Origin: an uncultured Bacilli bacterium
GTDB taxonomy: Bacteria; Bacillota_I; Bacilli_A; RF39; UBA660
NCBI GenBank assembly: GCA_948497845.1
Contig: CAOOMX010000028.1
Location: 4,434 to 16,234, forward strand
Direction of reading: 5' to 3'
Length of the DNA stretch: 11,801 bases
Of the stretch, positions 1 through 5,566 are shown piece by piece; positions within the stretch are counted from its first letter, which is position 1; each line of letters begins with the position of its first letter. The notes under the pieces are model-generated. The model worked only from the letters and a program-made list of their open reading frames with translations. It had not been told where the DNA came from and made no database searches. The translations under genes were made by a program, and so were the position numbers.

Positions 1-215
1 TGTTCTATATGGTTAGAGTAGGTATAAAAGTGCCATAGTGACGAAGAAACTGGAAACGGTGGAAATGGAACGCGGTAAACCCCACGAGCGAGAAACCCAA
101 ATTTTGGTAGGGGAGTTTAAAAAACAGAATAAAGAATGTTTTTTAGAATTACGAAAGTAATAGATAAATATTTGCCCCTTACTTTGTAAGGACAGAACAT
201 GGCTTATAAGAATTA
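1..215 (+). ncRNA. rnpB: RNase P RNA, type B, 3' portion
   Basis: Catalytic RNA of ribonuclease P, which removes 5' leaders from pre-tRNAs. The window opens inside the gene, so the 5' half is missing. The stretch from about 29 to 117 closely follows the Bacillus subtilis type B RNA as I recall it: GTGCCATAGTGACGAAG, then GGAACGCGGTAAACCCC, then CGAGCGAGAAACCCAAATTT and TGGTAGGGGA. The universally conserved 3' side of helix P4 is at 192-206 (ACAGAACATGGCTTA). The 3' end is placed around 210-216, where the RNA runs into a seven-T tract (216-222) that probably ends transcription; the exact end is uncertain by several bases. Type B architecture is typical of Bacilli and supports that placement of the organism. 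A coding gene follows 33 nt later. Confidence 0.95.
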
Positions 216-247
216 TTTTTTTAATTTACAAAAAGGAGTGGAAAGTT

Positions 248-724
248 TTGAACGAGATTGGCGAGATGCTTCATCTTGCACGAGAATCTTCGGGTGTTAG
301 TCTTGAAGAAGCAAGTAAAGACCTCGATATTAAACAAGAAATGCTTGAGAATATTGAAGATGGTCGAACAGGGGCTTTTAAAGATATTTTTGAACTAAAA
401 GGTTTTATTAGTTCATATGCTAAGTATTTAGGCTTAGATGCAAAAGACATTATTGATGAATTTAATGAGTATATGTTTGAATATACATCAAAGATACCTA
501 TTAAAGAAATTGAAAAAACGATTGAATTACAAGTAAAAAAGGAAGAAGATAAAAAAGATGTTGTTGTTTCTCCTTATACAAAAGAGGTAAAAAAATATAA
601 TAAATTTGTATATATACTTGTTTATATTGGTATTTTTGTCTTAGTTTTATTAGCTATGTTATGGGCAGTAAAACAAGTCACTATTGATCAAAAAGTAACA
701 ACGACGATTAGTTATAAGAAGTAG
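248..724 (+). CDS. rodZ: RodZ/YmfM-like HTH membrane protein, short form
   Basis: 158 aa. Residues about 5-66 form an XRE-type helix-turn-helix of the RodZ/YmfM kind (GEMLHLARESSGVSLEEASK at the start). A lysine/glutamate-rich linker follows (about 80-118), then one membrane segment at about 121-141 and a tail of only 17 residues outside. In the RodZ family the N-terminal HTH contacts MreB in the cytoplasm and supports the cell-wall elongation machinery. Longer members carry an extracytoplasmic beta domain (DUF4115), which is absent here. The start is TTG at 248, chosen because AAAAGGAG (231-238) lies at suitable spacing. The stop overlaps the Shine-Dalgarno of pgsA, so the two genes are co-transcribed; ymfM next to pgsA is also the Bacillus order. 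Assignment to RodZ is by architecture and context. Confidence 0.8.
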   Translation: MNEIGEMLHLARESSGVSLEEASKDLDIKQEMLENIEDGRTGAFKDIFELKGFISSYAKYLGLDAKDIIDEFNEYMFEYTSKIPIKEIEKTIELQVKKEEDKKDVVVSPYTKEVKKYNKFVYILVYIGIFVLVLLAMLWAVKQVTIDQKVTTTISYKK

Positions 725-734
725 GAGGAAAATT

Positions 735-1337
735 ATGAAGAAGTTGAATTTACCAAATAAAATAACATTAGCAAGGATATTTTTATCTATCATTATTTTG
801 GTTATGTTATTAATCCCATGGTATTCTTTTGGAATTACTTGGCCAACTTTTCTTTTAGGAAATACAACTATTGATTTAAAATATATTATTGTTGGTGTAT
901 TGTTCTTGATTGCTTCAACCTCCGATTTTTTAGATGGTTACATTGCAAGAAAATATAATTTAGTTACTGATTTTGGTAAGGTAGCAGATGCGATTGCTGA
1001 TAAAATACTTGTAAATGGATTATTAGTTGTTCTTGCTTATGAAAGAATTATTTCAATTGTTATACCTGTAGTAATCATAACAAGAGATATCGTTGTTGAT
1101 TCTTGTAAAATGATTAGTGGTAATAAAGGTAAAGTAGTAGCTGCTAGCATCTTAGGAAAACTAAAAACAATATGTATGCTTGTAGGACTTGTTTTGGTAT
1201 TATTTTATAATATGCCATTTGAGCTTATTGGCGTACCAATAGCAGATTTATTCTTAATTGCTGCAACTATACTTTCTGTTGTATCAGGTTGTCAATATTA
1301 TTATAATTGTAGAGAATTCTTATTTCCAAAAGAGTAG
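735..1337 (+). CDS. pgsA: CDP-diacylglycerol-glycerol-3-phosphate 3-phosphatidyltransferase
   Basis: Membrane enzyme that condenses CDP-diacylglycerol with glycerol-3-phosphate to give phosphatidylglycerol phosphate, the committed step toward phosphatidylglycerol and cardiolipin. 200 aa, the normal length. The CDP-alcohol phosphatidyltransferase signature D-x2-D-G-x2-A-R-x8-G-x3-D-x3-D is complete: D64, D67, G68, A71, R72, G81, D85 and D89, which bind metal and the CDP moiety. The N-terminus (LPNKITLARI) is typical of PgsA, and several hydrophobic segments follow. ATG at 735 is preceded by AGGAGG (723-728), which overlaps the stop of the upstream rodZ-like gene. The gene closes the operon: a strong intrinsic terminator overlaps its stop codon. 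In Bacillus the next genes would be cinA and recA; they are not here. Confidence 0.93.
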   Translation: MKKLNLPNKITLARIFLSIIILVMLLIPWYSFGITWPTFLLGNTTIDLKYIIVGVLFLIASTSDFLDGYIARKYNLVTDFGKVADAIADKILVNGLLVVLAYERIISIVIPVVIITRDIVVDSCKMISGNKGKVVAASILGKLKTICMLVGLVLVLFYNMPFELIGVPIADLFLIAATILSVVSGCQYYYNCREFLFPKE

Positions 1338-1363
1338 TAGACTTAGTTTACTATTCTTTTTTT
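1332..1363 (+). terminator. intrinsic terminator of rodZ-pgsA
   Basis: Ten-base-pair stem, 1332-1341 (GAGTAGTAGA) with 1347-1356 (TTTACTATTC), including G-U pairs, loop CTTAG, followed by seven T. It overlaps the pgsA stop codon (1335-1337). Confidence 0.88.
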
Positions 1364-1382
1364 AAAAGTAGTTAGGAAATAC

Positions 1383-1412
1383 TTGATTTTCCTAAATCTT
1401 TTAGCGTATAAT
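1383..1412 (+). promoter_or_regulatory. SigA-type promoter of the T-box/tyrS operon
   Basis: TTGATT (1383-1388), an 18-nt spacer and a perfect TATAAT (1407-1412). Transcription would start near 1419, just ahead of the T-box leader. The preceding operon has its own terminator, so this is an independent promoter. Confidence 0.75.
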
Positions 1413-1418
1413 GTTATT

Positions 1419-1555
1419 AATCAATGAAGAAGGAATTTACGACTCTGGAGTTGAATCGGTTGGGATACGTTATAACCATAAAGTGTATAGAAATACTTTC
1501 TATAAATTAAGGTGGTACCGCGAAGCTTTTCGTCCTTATGATGAAGAGCTTTTTT
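1419..1555 (+). promoter_or_regulatory. T-box riboswitch, probably tyrosine-specific
   Basis: Leader that senses uncharged tRNA and controls transcription of the genes below. The T-box core AAGGTGGTACCGCG is at 1509-1522. Its TGGT (1513-1516) would pair with a tRNA ending ACCA, which fits the A discriminator of bacterial tRNA-Tyr. The antiterminator is formed by AAGG (1509-1512) with CCTT (1534-1537) and GCG (1520-1522) with CGT (1531-1533). Stem III is a perfect 8-bp hairpin, 1486-1493 with 1497-1504, loop TAC. Stem I (about 1420-1480) is short and I could not fold it with certainty. Two UAC (Tyr) triplets are specifier candidates, 1438-1440 and 1466-1468; the second, in GGATACG downstream of the distal part, looks better placed. 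Tyrosine specificity rests mainly on tyrS in the operon. Confidence 0.88.
1523..1555 (+). terminator. T-box regulatory terminator
   Basis: A stem of about 12 bp, 1523-1534 with 1540-1551 (with G-U pairs), loop CTTAT (1535-1539), ends in a T tract through 1555. The left arm takes up the bases (1531-1534) that the antiterminator needs, so the two structures exclude each other, as expected for a T-box. Confidence 0.85.
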
Positions 1556-1571
1556 GTTTGGAGGGATGTTT

Positions 1572-2114
1572 TTGAAGACAGAATTTGAAGTAAAGATTTT
1601 GAATGTTGATGTTACCAAAATAAATGAAAAGTTAGATGTTTTGAAGGCTAAGAAGGAATGGGAAGCTTTACAAAAAAGAAGAATTTATGATTTTTCTCCA
1701 GTAAAAGAACATTCATGGATAAGATTAAGGACAAATAATGAAGTTACGACTATTACGATTAAGGGTATTGATCCTAAGAAAAAGTTTGGTACGAAGGAAT
1801 TAGAGTTAGTGGTAGAAGATTTTGATAAAGCAGCTCTTTTGTTAGAAGGTTTAGGTTTTAAAATGAGACTTTATCAAGAAAACAAGAGAATACAGTATAG
1901 TTATAAAGAAATGGAAATTGATATTGATTTTTGGCCTTTAATACCACCTTATGTAGAAATAGAAGGAAATAGTGAAAAAGAAGTTTATGATATGGTTCAA
2001 CAATTAGGGTATTCTTTGGAAGATTGTTGTTATGCTTCGGTTGAAGATATTTATAAAAAGTATGGATATGTATTAAATGATATTAAAAAATTAATTTTTG
2101 AGGAGGAGATATAA
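1572..2114 (+). CDS. CYTH-domain protein (CyaB/ThTPase-like)
   Basis: 180 aa. The N-terminal ExExK signature of CYTH enzymes is at residues 4-8 (EFEVK). Basic and acidic tunnel-strand motifs follow: WIRLR (about 49-53), TITIKG, EFEL-like TKELELVVED, and IDIDFWPLIPPYVEIEG near 120-135. The family binds a triphosphate and two metals in an eight-stranded barrel; characterised members are class IV adenylate cyclases, thiamine triphosphatases and inorganic triphosphatases. The sequence does not tell which substrate applies. TTG at 1572 is the preferred start because GGAGGG (1560-1565) lies 6 nt upstream; ATG at 1566 directly abuts that site. The gene lies between the T-box and tyrS, and its last codons contain the tyrS ribosome-binding site, so it is co-expressed with tyrS under tRNA control. 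Confidence 0.85.
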   Translation: MKTEFEVKILNVDVTKINEKLDVLKAKKEWEALQKRRIYDFSPVKEHSWIRLRTNNEVTTITIKGIDPKKKFGTKELELVVEDFDKAALLLEGLGFKMRLYQENKRIQYSYKEMEIDIDFWPLIPPYVEIEGNSEKEVYDMVQQLGYSLEDCCYASVEDIYKKYGYVLNDIKKLIFEEEI

Positions 2115-3341
2115 ATGACAGTATATGAAGATTTAAAATGGAGAGGATTAATACAAGATATTAGTAGTGAAGATTTAATTGAAAAATTAAATGCAGGAGG
2201 ACTTACCTTTTATATTGGGACAGATCCTACTGCTGATTCAATGCATATAGGGCATTACTCATCTTTTTTGATTTCTAAGCGTCTTGCTAAAGCCGGACAT
2301 CATCCTATTCTTTTAGTAGGGGGTGCTACAGGGTTAATAGGGGATCCTAAACCTACAAGTGAACGTCCTATGATAACAAAAGAAGAAGTAGCCCATAATT
2401 TTGAAGGTTTAAAAAAACAAGCAGAAAATATTTTTGGCTTTGAAGTGGTTAATAATTATGATTGGACAAAAGATATTAATGTTATTGACTTTTTAAGAGA
2501 TTATGGAAAATTCTTTAATATTAATTATATGCTTGCTAAAGATAAAGTAAAATCGAGAATTGAAACAGGAATTACATATGCTGAATTTTCTTATATGATT
2601 TTGCAAGCCTTAGATTTTTTACATTTATATGAAACCAGAGGTTGTACTTTACAAGTAGCAGGATCTGATCAATGGGGAAATATTACTTCAGGAATAGAAC
2701 TTATTCGTAAAAAAATTGGTGAAGAAGCTTATGGAATGGTGATGCCCCTTATTACCGATTCTCATGGTGTGAAGTTCGGTAAAACAGAAGGAAATGCTTT
2801 GTGGCTTGATAAGAATAAAACGTCTAGTTATGCATTATATCAATTTTTTGTTAATTTAGAAGATTGTATGATTATTGATTATTTGAAGAAGCTAACCTTT
2901 TTATCGAAAGAGGAAATATTGGATTATGAAAAGAAAAATCAGGAACATCCTGAGTTAAGAGAAGCTCATAAACGTTTAGCAGAAGAAATTATAACAGATT
3001 TACATGGAAAAGATGCATATTTACATGCATGCAAGATTAGCGAATCATTGTTTTCAGATAAAATTTGGGAATTGTCTAGTGAAGATATAATTGCTAGTTT
3101 AAAAGATATACCTAACTTTTTAGTAGAAGAAGATATGAATATAGTAGATGTACTTGTAAATCATCAGATTTGTTCAAGTAAAAGAGAAGCTAGAGAAATG
3201 GTTGCTGGGAATGCTATTAGTGTTAATAATAAGAAGATTACTGATGAACAATATACTTTGGGGAAAAAGGATGCTATTGATGGAAAAGTTTTTCTTTTTC
3301 GAAAAGGGAAGAAGAATTATTATTTAGGAATTTGTAAGTAG
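2115..3341 (+). CDS. tyrS: tyrosyl-tRNA synthetase
   Basis: Cytoplasmic class I aminoacyl-tRNA synthetase that activates tyrosine and charges tRNA-Tyr. 408 aa, close to the usual 400-430. The HIGH motif is HIGH at 44-47. The second catalytic motif is KFGKT at 220-224, the form used by bacterial TyrRS. GGATGLIGDP (69-78) and GSDQWGN (183-189) are conserved active-site segments. An S4-type RNA-binding domain occupies about 341-400. ATG at 2115 directly follows the stop of the CYTH gene with no gap. Its Shine-Dalgarno AGGAGGAG (2101-2108) lies inside that gene, so translation of the two is probably coupled. Expression is expected to rise when uncharged tRNA-Tyr accumulates, through the T-box at 1419-1555. 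No terminator was found directly after the gene. Confidence 0.97.
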   Translation: MTVYEDLKWRGLIQDISSEDLIEKLNAGGLTFYIGTDPTADSMHIGHYSSFLISKRLAKAGHHPILLVGGATGLIGDPKPTSERPMITKEEVAHNFEGLKKQAENIFGFEVVNNYDWTKDINVIDFLRDYGKFFNINYMLAKDKVKSRIETGITYAEFSYMILQALDFLHLYETRGCTLQVAGSDQWGNITSGIELIRKKIGEEAYGMVMPLITDSHGVKFGKTEGNALWLDKNKTSSYALYQFFVNLEDCMIIDYLKKLTFLSKEEILDYEKKNQEHPELREAHKRLAEEIITDLHGKDAYLHACKISESLFSDKIWELSSEDIIASLKDIPNFLVEEDMNIVDVLVNHQICSSKREAREMVAGNAISVNNKKITDEQYTLGKKDAIDGKVFLFRKGKKNYYLGICK

Positions 3342-3355
3342 GCATTTGTCCAAAA

Positions 3356-3380
3356 CATATTCTATTTCTTTCATATTCTA
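3356..3380 (+). promoter_or_regulatory. tandem CATATTCTA boxes, possible SigE/SigK -10 elements
   Basis: CATATTCTA occurs at 3356-3364 and again at 3372-3380. Both copies fit CATANNNTA, the -10 consensus of mother-cell sporulation sigma factors SigE/SigK. For the second copy an AC lies 15 nt upstream (3355-3356), close to the 16-17 of SigK promoters, but its start point would fall almost on the ribosome-binding site. The first copy leaves a better leader but has no clear -35. This motif is not rare in AT-rich DNA, so the call is tentative. Confidence 0.35.
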
Positions 3381-3399
3381 TAGTGAAAGGAGAAGGCTT

Positions 3400-3636
3400 A
3401 TGAAACAAAACTATCCATACCCAGTTATGCCTACATATACTAGTGAAGGGGATCGTCAGTTCTTTTTTCCCTTTTTAACTGGTGCTTTAGTAGGAGGAGC
3501 TGCAGTAGGACTTACAAGACCTCGTCCAATCTATAATGTTGCTCCACAACGTCCTATCTATGGCCCACCTTACCAAATGGGTGCACCATATTATCAAAAT
3601 TCTTATAGTTATTATGTTCCATATCGTCCTTATTAA
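3400..3636 (+). CDS. small Tyr/Pro/Gly-rich protein, possible spore coat component
   Basis: 78 aa, not recognised as a named family. It has a polar N-terminus, a hydrophobic glycine/alanine segment at about 21-38 (FFFPFLTGALVGGAAVGL), then a tail rich in Tyr, Pro, Gln and Arg (about 40-78; RPIYG and PYY units). Such compositions are common in small spore coat or outer-layer proteins, but that is inference. The hydrophobic segment could also be a single membrane helix or a glycine-zipper. ATG at 3400 is chosen over a TTG at 3346 because AAAGGAG (3386-3392) lies 7 nt upstream. Two CATANNNTA boxes precede the gene, which would suit mother-cell expression. Its stop codon overlaps the stop of the opposite-strand FtsW-family gene by 2 bp. 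Confidence 0.72.
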   Translation: MKQNYPYPVMPTYTSEGDRQFFFPFLTGALVGGAAVGLTRPRPIYNVAPQRPIYGPPYQMGAPYYQNSYSYYVPYRPY

Positions 3637-4739
3637 AGGATATTTGGATTATCTATTTTTTGTAAGTTTAATATGAAACTGATAAATAGAAAATAAATAA
3701 TGATGGTTGAACCCCCATAACTTAAAAAGGGTAGAGGTATTCCAATAATGGGTAACAGACCTAGATTCATACTAATATTTATTAGTTGTTGGAAGAAGAA
3801 CATGGAAATAAAACTACTTATAAATAGTTTTATTTTTTTGTTGTTAGTTTTAAAATAACTTTCTATTAAGTAAATATCTAATAATATATAACAAAGTAAT
3901 ACAATTCCTCCAGTAAAGATACCAAAATTGCTGATAGTAAAGGCAAAAATAAAGTCAGTGGCAGCTTCTGGGATATAAAGACCTACTTTTCCAAGGCCTG
4001 TGCCAAATAAAGAAGCAGCGCCGATGGCTGTAAGAGCGTTTTCTAATTGATATGAACTTTGGGTATGAAAGGTTATTAGTCTTTCAACACGATAGAAAAA
4101 ACTCGTTCCAATAAGATTTATTAAAAGATCTTTGTTATATAGATATAGTATTGTGAATGCTCCTAAAAAAGCAAGAAGAATGGTAAAAAATAAAATAAAC
4201 CATTTTTTACTAATAGAAGAAGTAAAAAGCATAATTAAACTAATAAGTACATAGAAAATGATAGCTCCAGTATCAGGTTCGATAAATACTAAAATGGAAG
4301 GAATAAGTGTAATGATAAATACTTTTAAGATTAAAAAGAGTTCACTTTTAAAGCCATTTATTTTGGCGTTATTTATTACATCAGCTAAATAAAGAGCTAA
4401 AGTAAATTTCATAAGTTCACTTGGTTGAAAAGAAAAAAAGCCTATTTTGAACCATGCTCTAGCGCCATTTACTTCTTTTCCTATTATTAGGACAAGTCCT
4501 AAGAGAATTAAAGATAATATATAATACAAAAAACTGTATTTTAAAATTTTGCGAATATTTATCTTTTGAATAATTAGTAAGCAACTAAAGCCTAAAATAT
4601 ACCATATTATTTGTTTTTTGAAGTTTAATCTTAATGTTTTGTCTATTAAAGGAATGTTTATCATGTTTAAAAGACTTATTATCATTAAAATAAGTAAGGG
4701 TAAAAATAATAGAAATATTTTATCATAATATTTTTTCAT
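3633..4739 (-). CDS. FtsW/RodA/SpoVE-family peptidoglycan glycosyltransferase
   Basis: 368 aa, about ten hydrophobic segments, matching the SEDS family that polymerises lipid II into glycan strands together with a class B penicillin-binding protein. Hallmarks in order: NGARAWFKIG (91-100), FQPSELMK (104-111), IEPDTG (153-158), a segment around GTGLGKVG (246-253), PEAATDFIFA (257-266) and GIPLPFLSYGGS (333-344). D262 in TDFIF corresponds to the essential aspartate. The usual GEE after that motif reads ISN (269-271), a departure from canonical FtsW and RodA. With no mre, fts or pbp neighbour, the subtype cannot be fixed; the adjacent coat-like genes make a sporulation role (as for SpoVE) possible. 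ATG at 4739 has no visible Shine-Dalgarno, and a 10-bp palindrome touches the start. Confidence 0.9.
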   Translation of the reverse strand: MKKYYDKIFLLFLPLLILMIISLLNMINIPLIDKTLRLNFKKQIIWYILGFSCLLIIQKINIRKILKYSFLYYILSLILLGLVLIIGKEVNGARAWFKIGFFSFQPSELMKFTLALYLADVINNAKINGFKSELFLILKVFIITLIPSILVFIEPDTGAIIFYVLISLIMLFTSSISKKWFILFFTILLAFLGAFTILYLYNKDLLINLIGTSFFYRVERLITFHTQSSYQLENALTAIGAASLFGTGLGKVGLYIPEAATDFIFAFTISNFGIFTGGIVLLCYILLDIYLIESYFKTNNKKIKLFISSFISMFFFQQLINISMNLGLLPIIGIPLPFLSYGGSTIIIYFLFISFILNLQKIDNPNIL

Positions 4740-4740
4740 A

Positions 4741-4750
4741 ATACTAGTAT
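4741..4750. repeat. 10-bp perfect palindrome ATACTAGTAT
   Basis: A perfect inverted repeat one base upstream of the FtsW-family start codon, in the divergent gap with the 96-aa gene. It occupies the place where a ribosome-binding site should be. It could be an operator half or chance. Confidence 0.4.
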
Positions 4751-4796
4751 GGTCATTATTTTTAATTTTATCATAAGATATAGTGAGGTGGATGTA

Positions 4797-5087
4797 GTGG
4801 ATAAATTACCAAGAGTTTTTGCCAATCCAATAAACAAGGAATTTGATAATGTACAACATATGTATCATGATTCGGGAAATAGAACAGCAGTTGATCCAAG
4901 AAGATTAAATCGTAAAATTAATGAAATATTTGCATCAAGTGACCATGTTTATAAAAGCAAAGTAAAAATTACCTATAGTGATCATAGTGAAGAAGCTGTT
5001 ATTGTTGGAAAAACAAATATACATTTATTAACTATTGATGGTAAATTAATTAAAATAACAGATATTGTTGATATTGAAAAAATATAA
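4797..5087 (+). CDS. hypothetical protein, 96 aa
   Basis: Not recognised. GTG at 4797 is the likely start because GAGGTGG (4785-4791) lies 5 nt upstream; an in-frame ATG at 4749 has no ribosome-binding site and would overlap the divergent gene's start region. The N-terminal half is polar and probably helical (DPRRLNRKINEIF, about 33-45). The C-terminal half (about 53-96) alternates in a way that suggests a small beta-barrel, ending ITDIVDIEKI. There is no signal peptide, membrane segment or cysteine, so it is predicted cytoplasmic. It is divergent from the FtsW-family gene and convergent with the EIIB-like gene, with which it shares a terminator. Confidence 0.75.
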   Translation: MDKLPRVFANPINKEFDNVQHMYHDSGNRTAVDPRRLNRKINEIFASSDHVYKSKVKITYSDHSEEAVIVGKTNIHLLTIDGKLIKITDIVDIEKI

Positions 5088-5124
5088 AAAGTATATCTTA
5101 GAGTAAATCTTCGATATACTTTTT
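5086..5124. terminator. bidirectional terminator between convergent genes
   Basis: Perfect 12-bp inverted repeat: AAAAAGTATATC (5086-5097) with GATATACTTTTT (5113-5124), 15-nt loop. The A and T runs at the ends give a T tract in each direction. The right arm and loop encode the last residues and stop of the minus-strand EIIB-like gene. Confidence 0.82.
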
Positions 5125-5415
5125 AAGTTGTTTTGCGTTTTTGCCAAATATAATTTTTAATTGGTTGTCTATTTCTACTATACCTTTGGCGCCGAGTTTT
5201 TGAATGGCATCTTTATCTGCTAAGGAAACATCTTTTAAAATAACTTTAAATCTGCTCATGTTACATTCTGCATTTACAATGTTATCTTTTCCTCCTAAAA
5301 AGGTTATTAGTTTGTTGGCTTCCACATTGAAATTTCTTTTATTTAGTTTTAAAACCACTAACGAAATAATTACAAGTATAATTGCTATAATTATGTATTG
5401 AATCATATTTTCCAT
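5098..5415 (-). CDS. membrane-anchored PTS EIIB-like (glucose-type) protein
   Basis: 105 aa. One N-terminal membrane helix (about 5-23), then a domain (about 30-105) matching glucose-type PTS EIIB: FLGGKDNIVNAECNMSRFKV (39-58) and LGAKGIVEIDNQLKIIFG (74-91). C51 falls where the phosphorylated cysteine lies (family form CITRLRV); here the stretch reads CNMSRFKV, with the arginine kept and the threonine replaced by serine. In the phosphotransferase system EIIB passes phosphate from EIIA to the sugar in EIIC. No EIIC, EIIA or sugar enzyme lies nearby, so a standalone tethered domain may be regulatory. The start has GGTGA (5420-5424 on the minus strand) 4 nt upstream. A TATAAT occurs at 5431-5436 (minus), but its start site would fall very near that ribosome site. 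Confidence 0.82.
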   Translation of the reverse strand: MENMIQYIIIAIILVIISLVVLKLNKRNFNVEANKLITFLGGKDNIVNAECNMSRFKVILKDVSLADKDAIQKLGAKGIVEIDNQLKIIFGKNAKQLKKYIEDLL

Positions 5416-5509
5416 TTTATCACCAATTTCATTATACTATAAATTAGATAGAAATAAAACTATTATCATAAGGAACACTTCTTTTTCTAAATTTATTCAT
5501 TTATCAAGC

Positions 5510-5536
5510 ACTATTTATAAAGATAATCATAAATTA
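5510..5536 (+). promoter_or_regulatory. SigK-like promoter of the cotZ-like gene
   Basis: AC at 5510-5511, 16 nt, then CATAAATTA (5528-5536). This is an exact fit to the SigK pattern (AC, 16-17 nt, CATANNNTA). Transcription would begin near 5543, giving a leader of about 24 nt that carries the ribosome-binding site. SigK drives late mother-cell genes including the B. subtilis cotVWXYZ cluster, so motif and gene agree. Confidence 0.6.
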
Positions 5537-5566
5537 TTAGTGAGAATACATGAAAGGGTGAAAGTT

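Noticed and set aside
1421..1618. Minus-strand reading frame across the T-box leader
   Set aside because: It covers the riboswitch, its terminator and the start of the CYTH gene, has no ribosome-binding site and no recognisable protein character.
3346..3399. Upstream TTG start adding 18 residues to the small coat-like protein
   Set aside because: It has no ribosome-binding site, and the extension overlaps the CATATTCTA boxes, while ATG 3400 has a good site.
5204..5401. Plus-strand reading frame opposite the EIIB-like gene
   Set aside because: It is the complement of a protein with a clear EIIB signature, and it has no ribosome-binding site.
5540..5566. GTG start adding 9 residues to the CotZ-like protein
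   Set aside because: It lies at or before the predicted SigK transcription start and lacks a ribosome-binding site; ATG 5567 has one.
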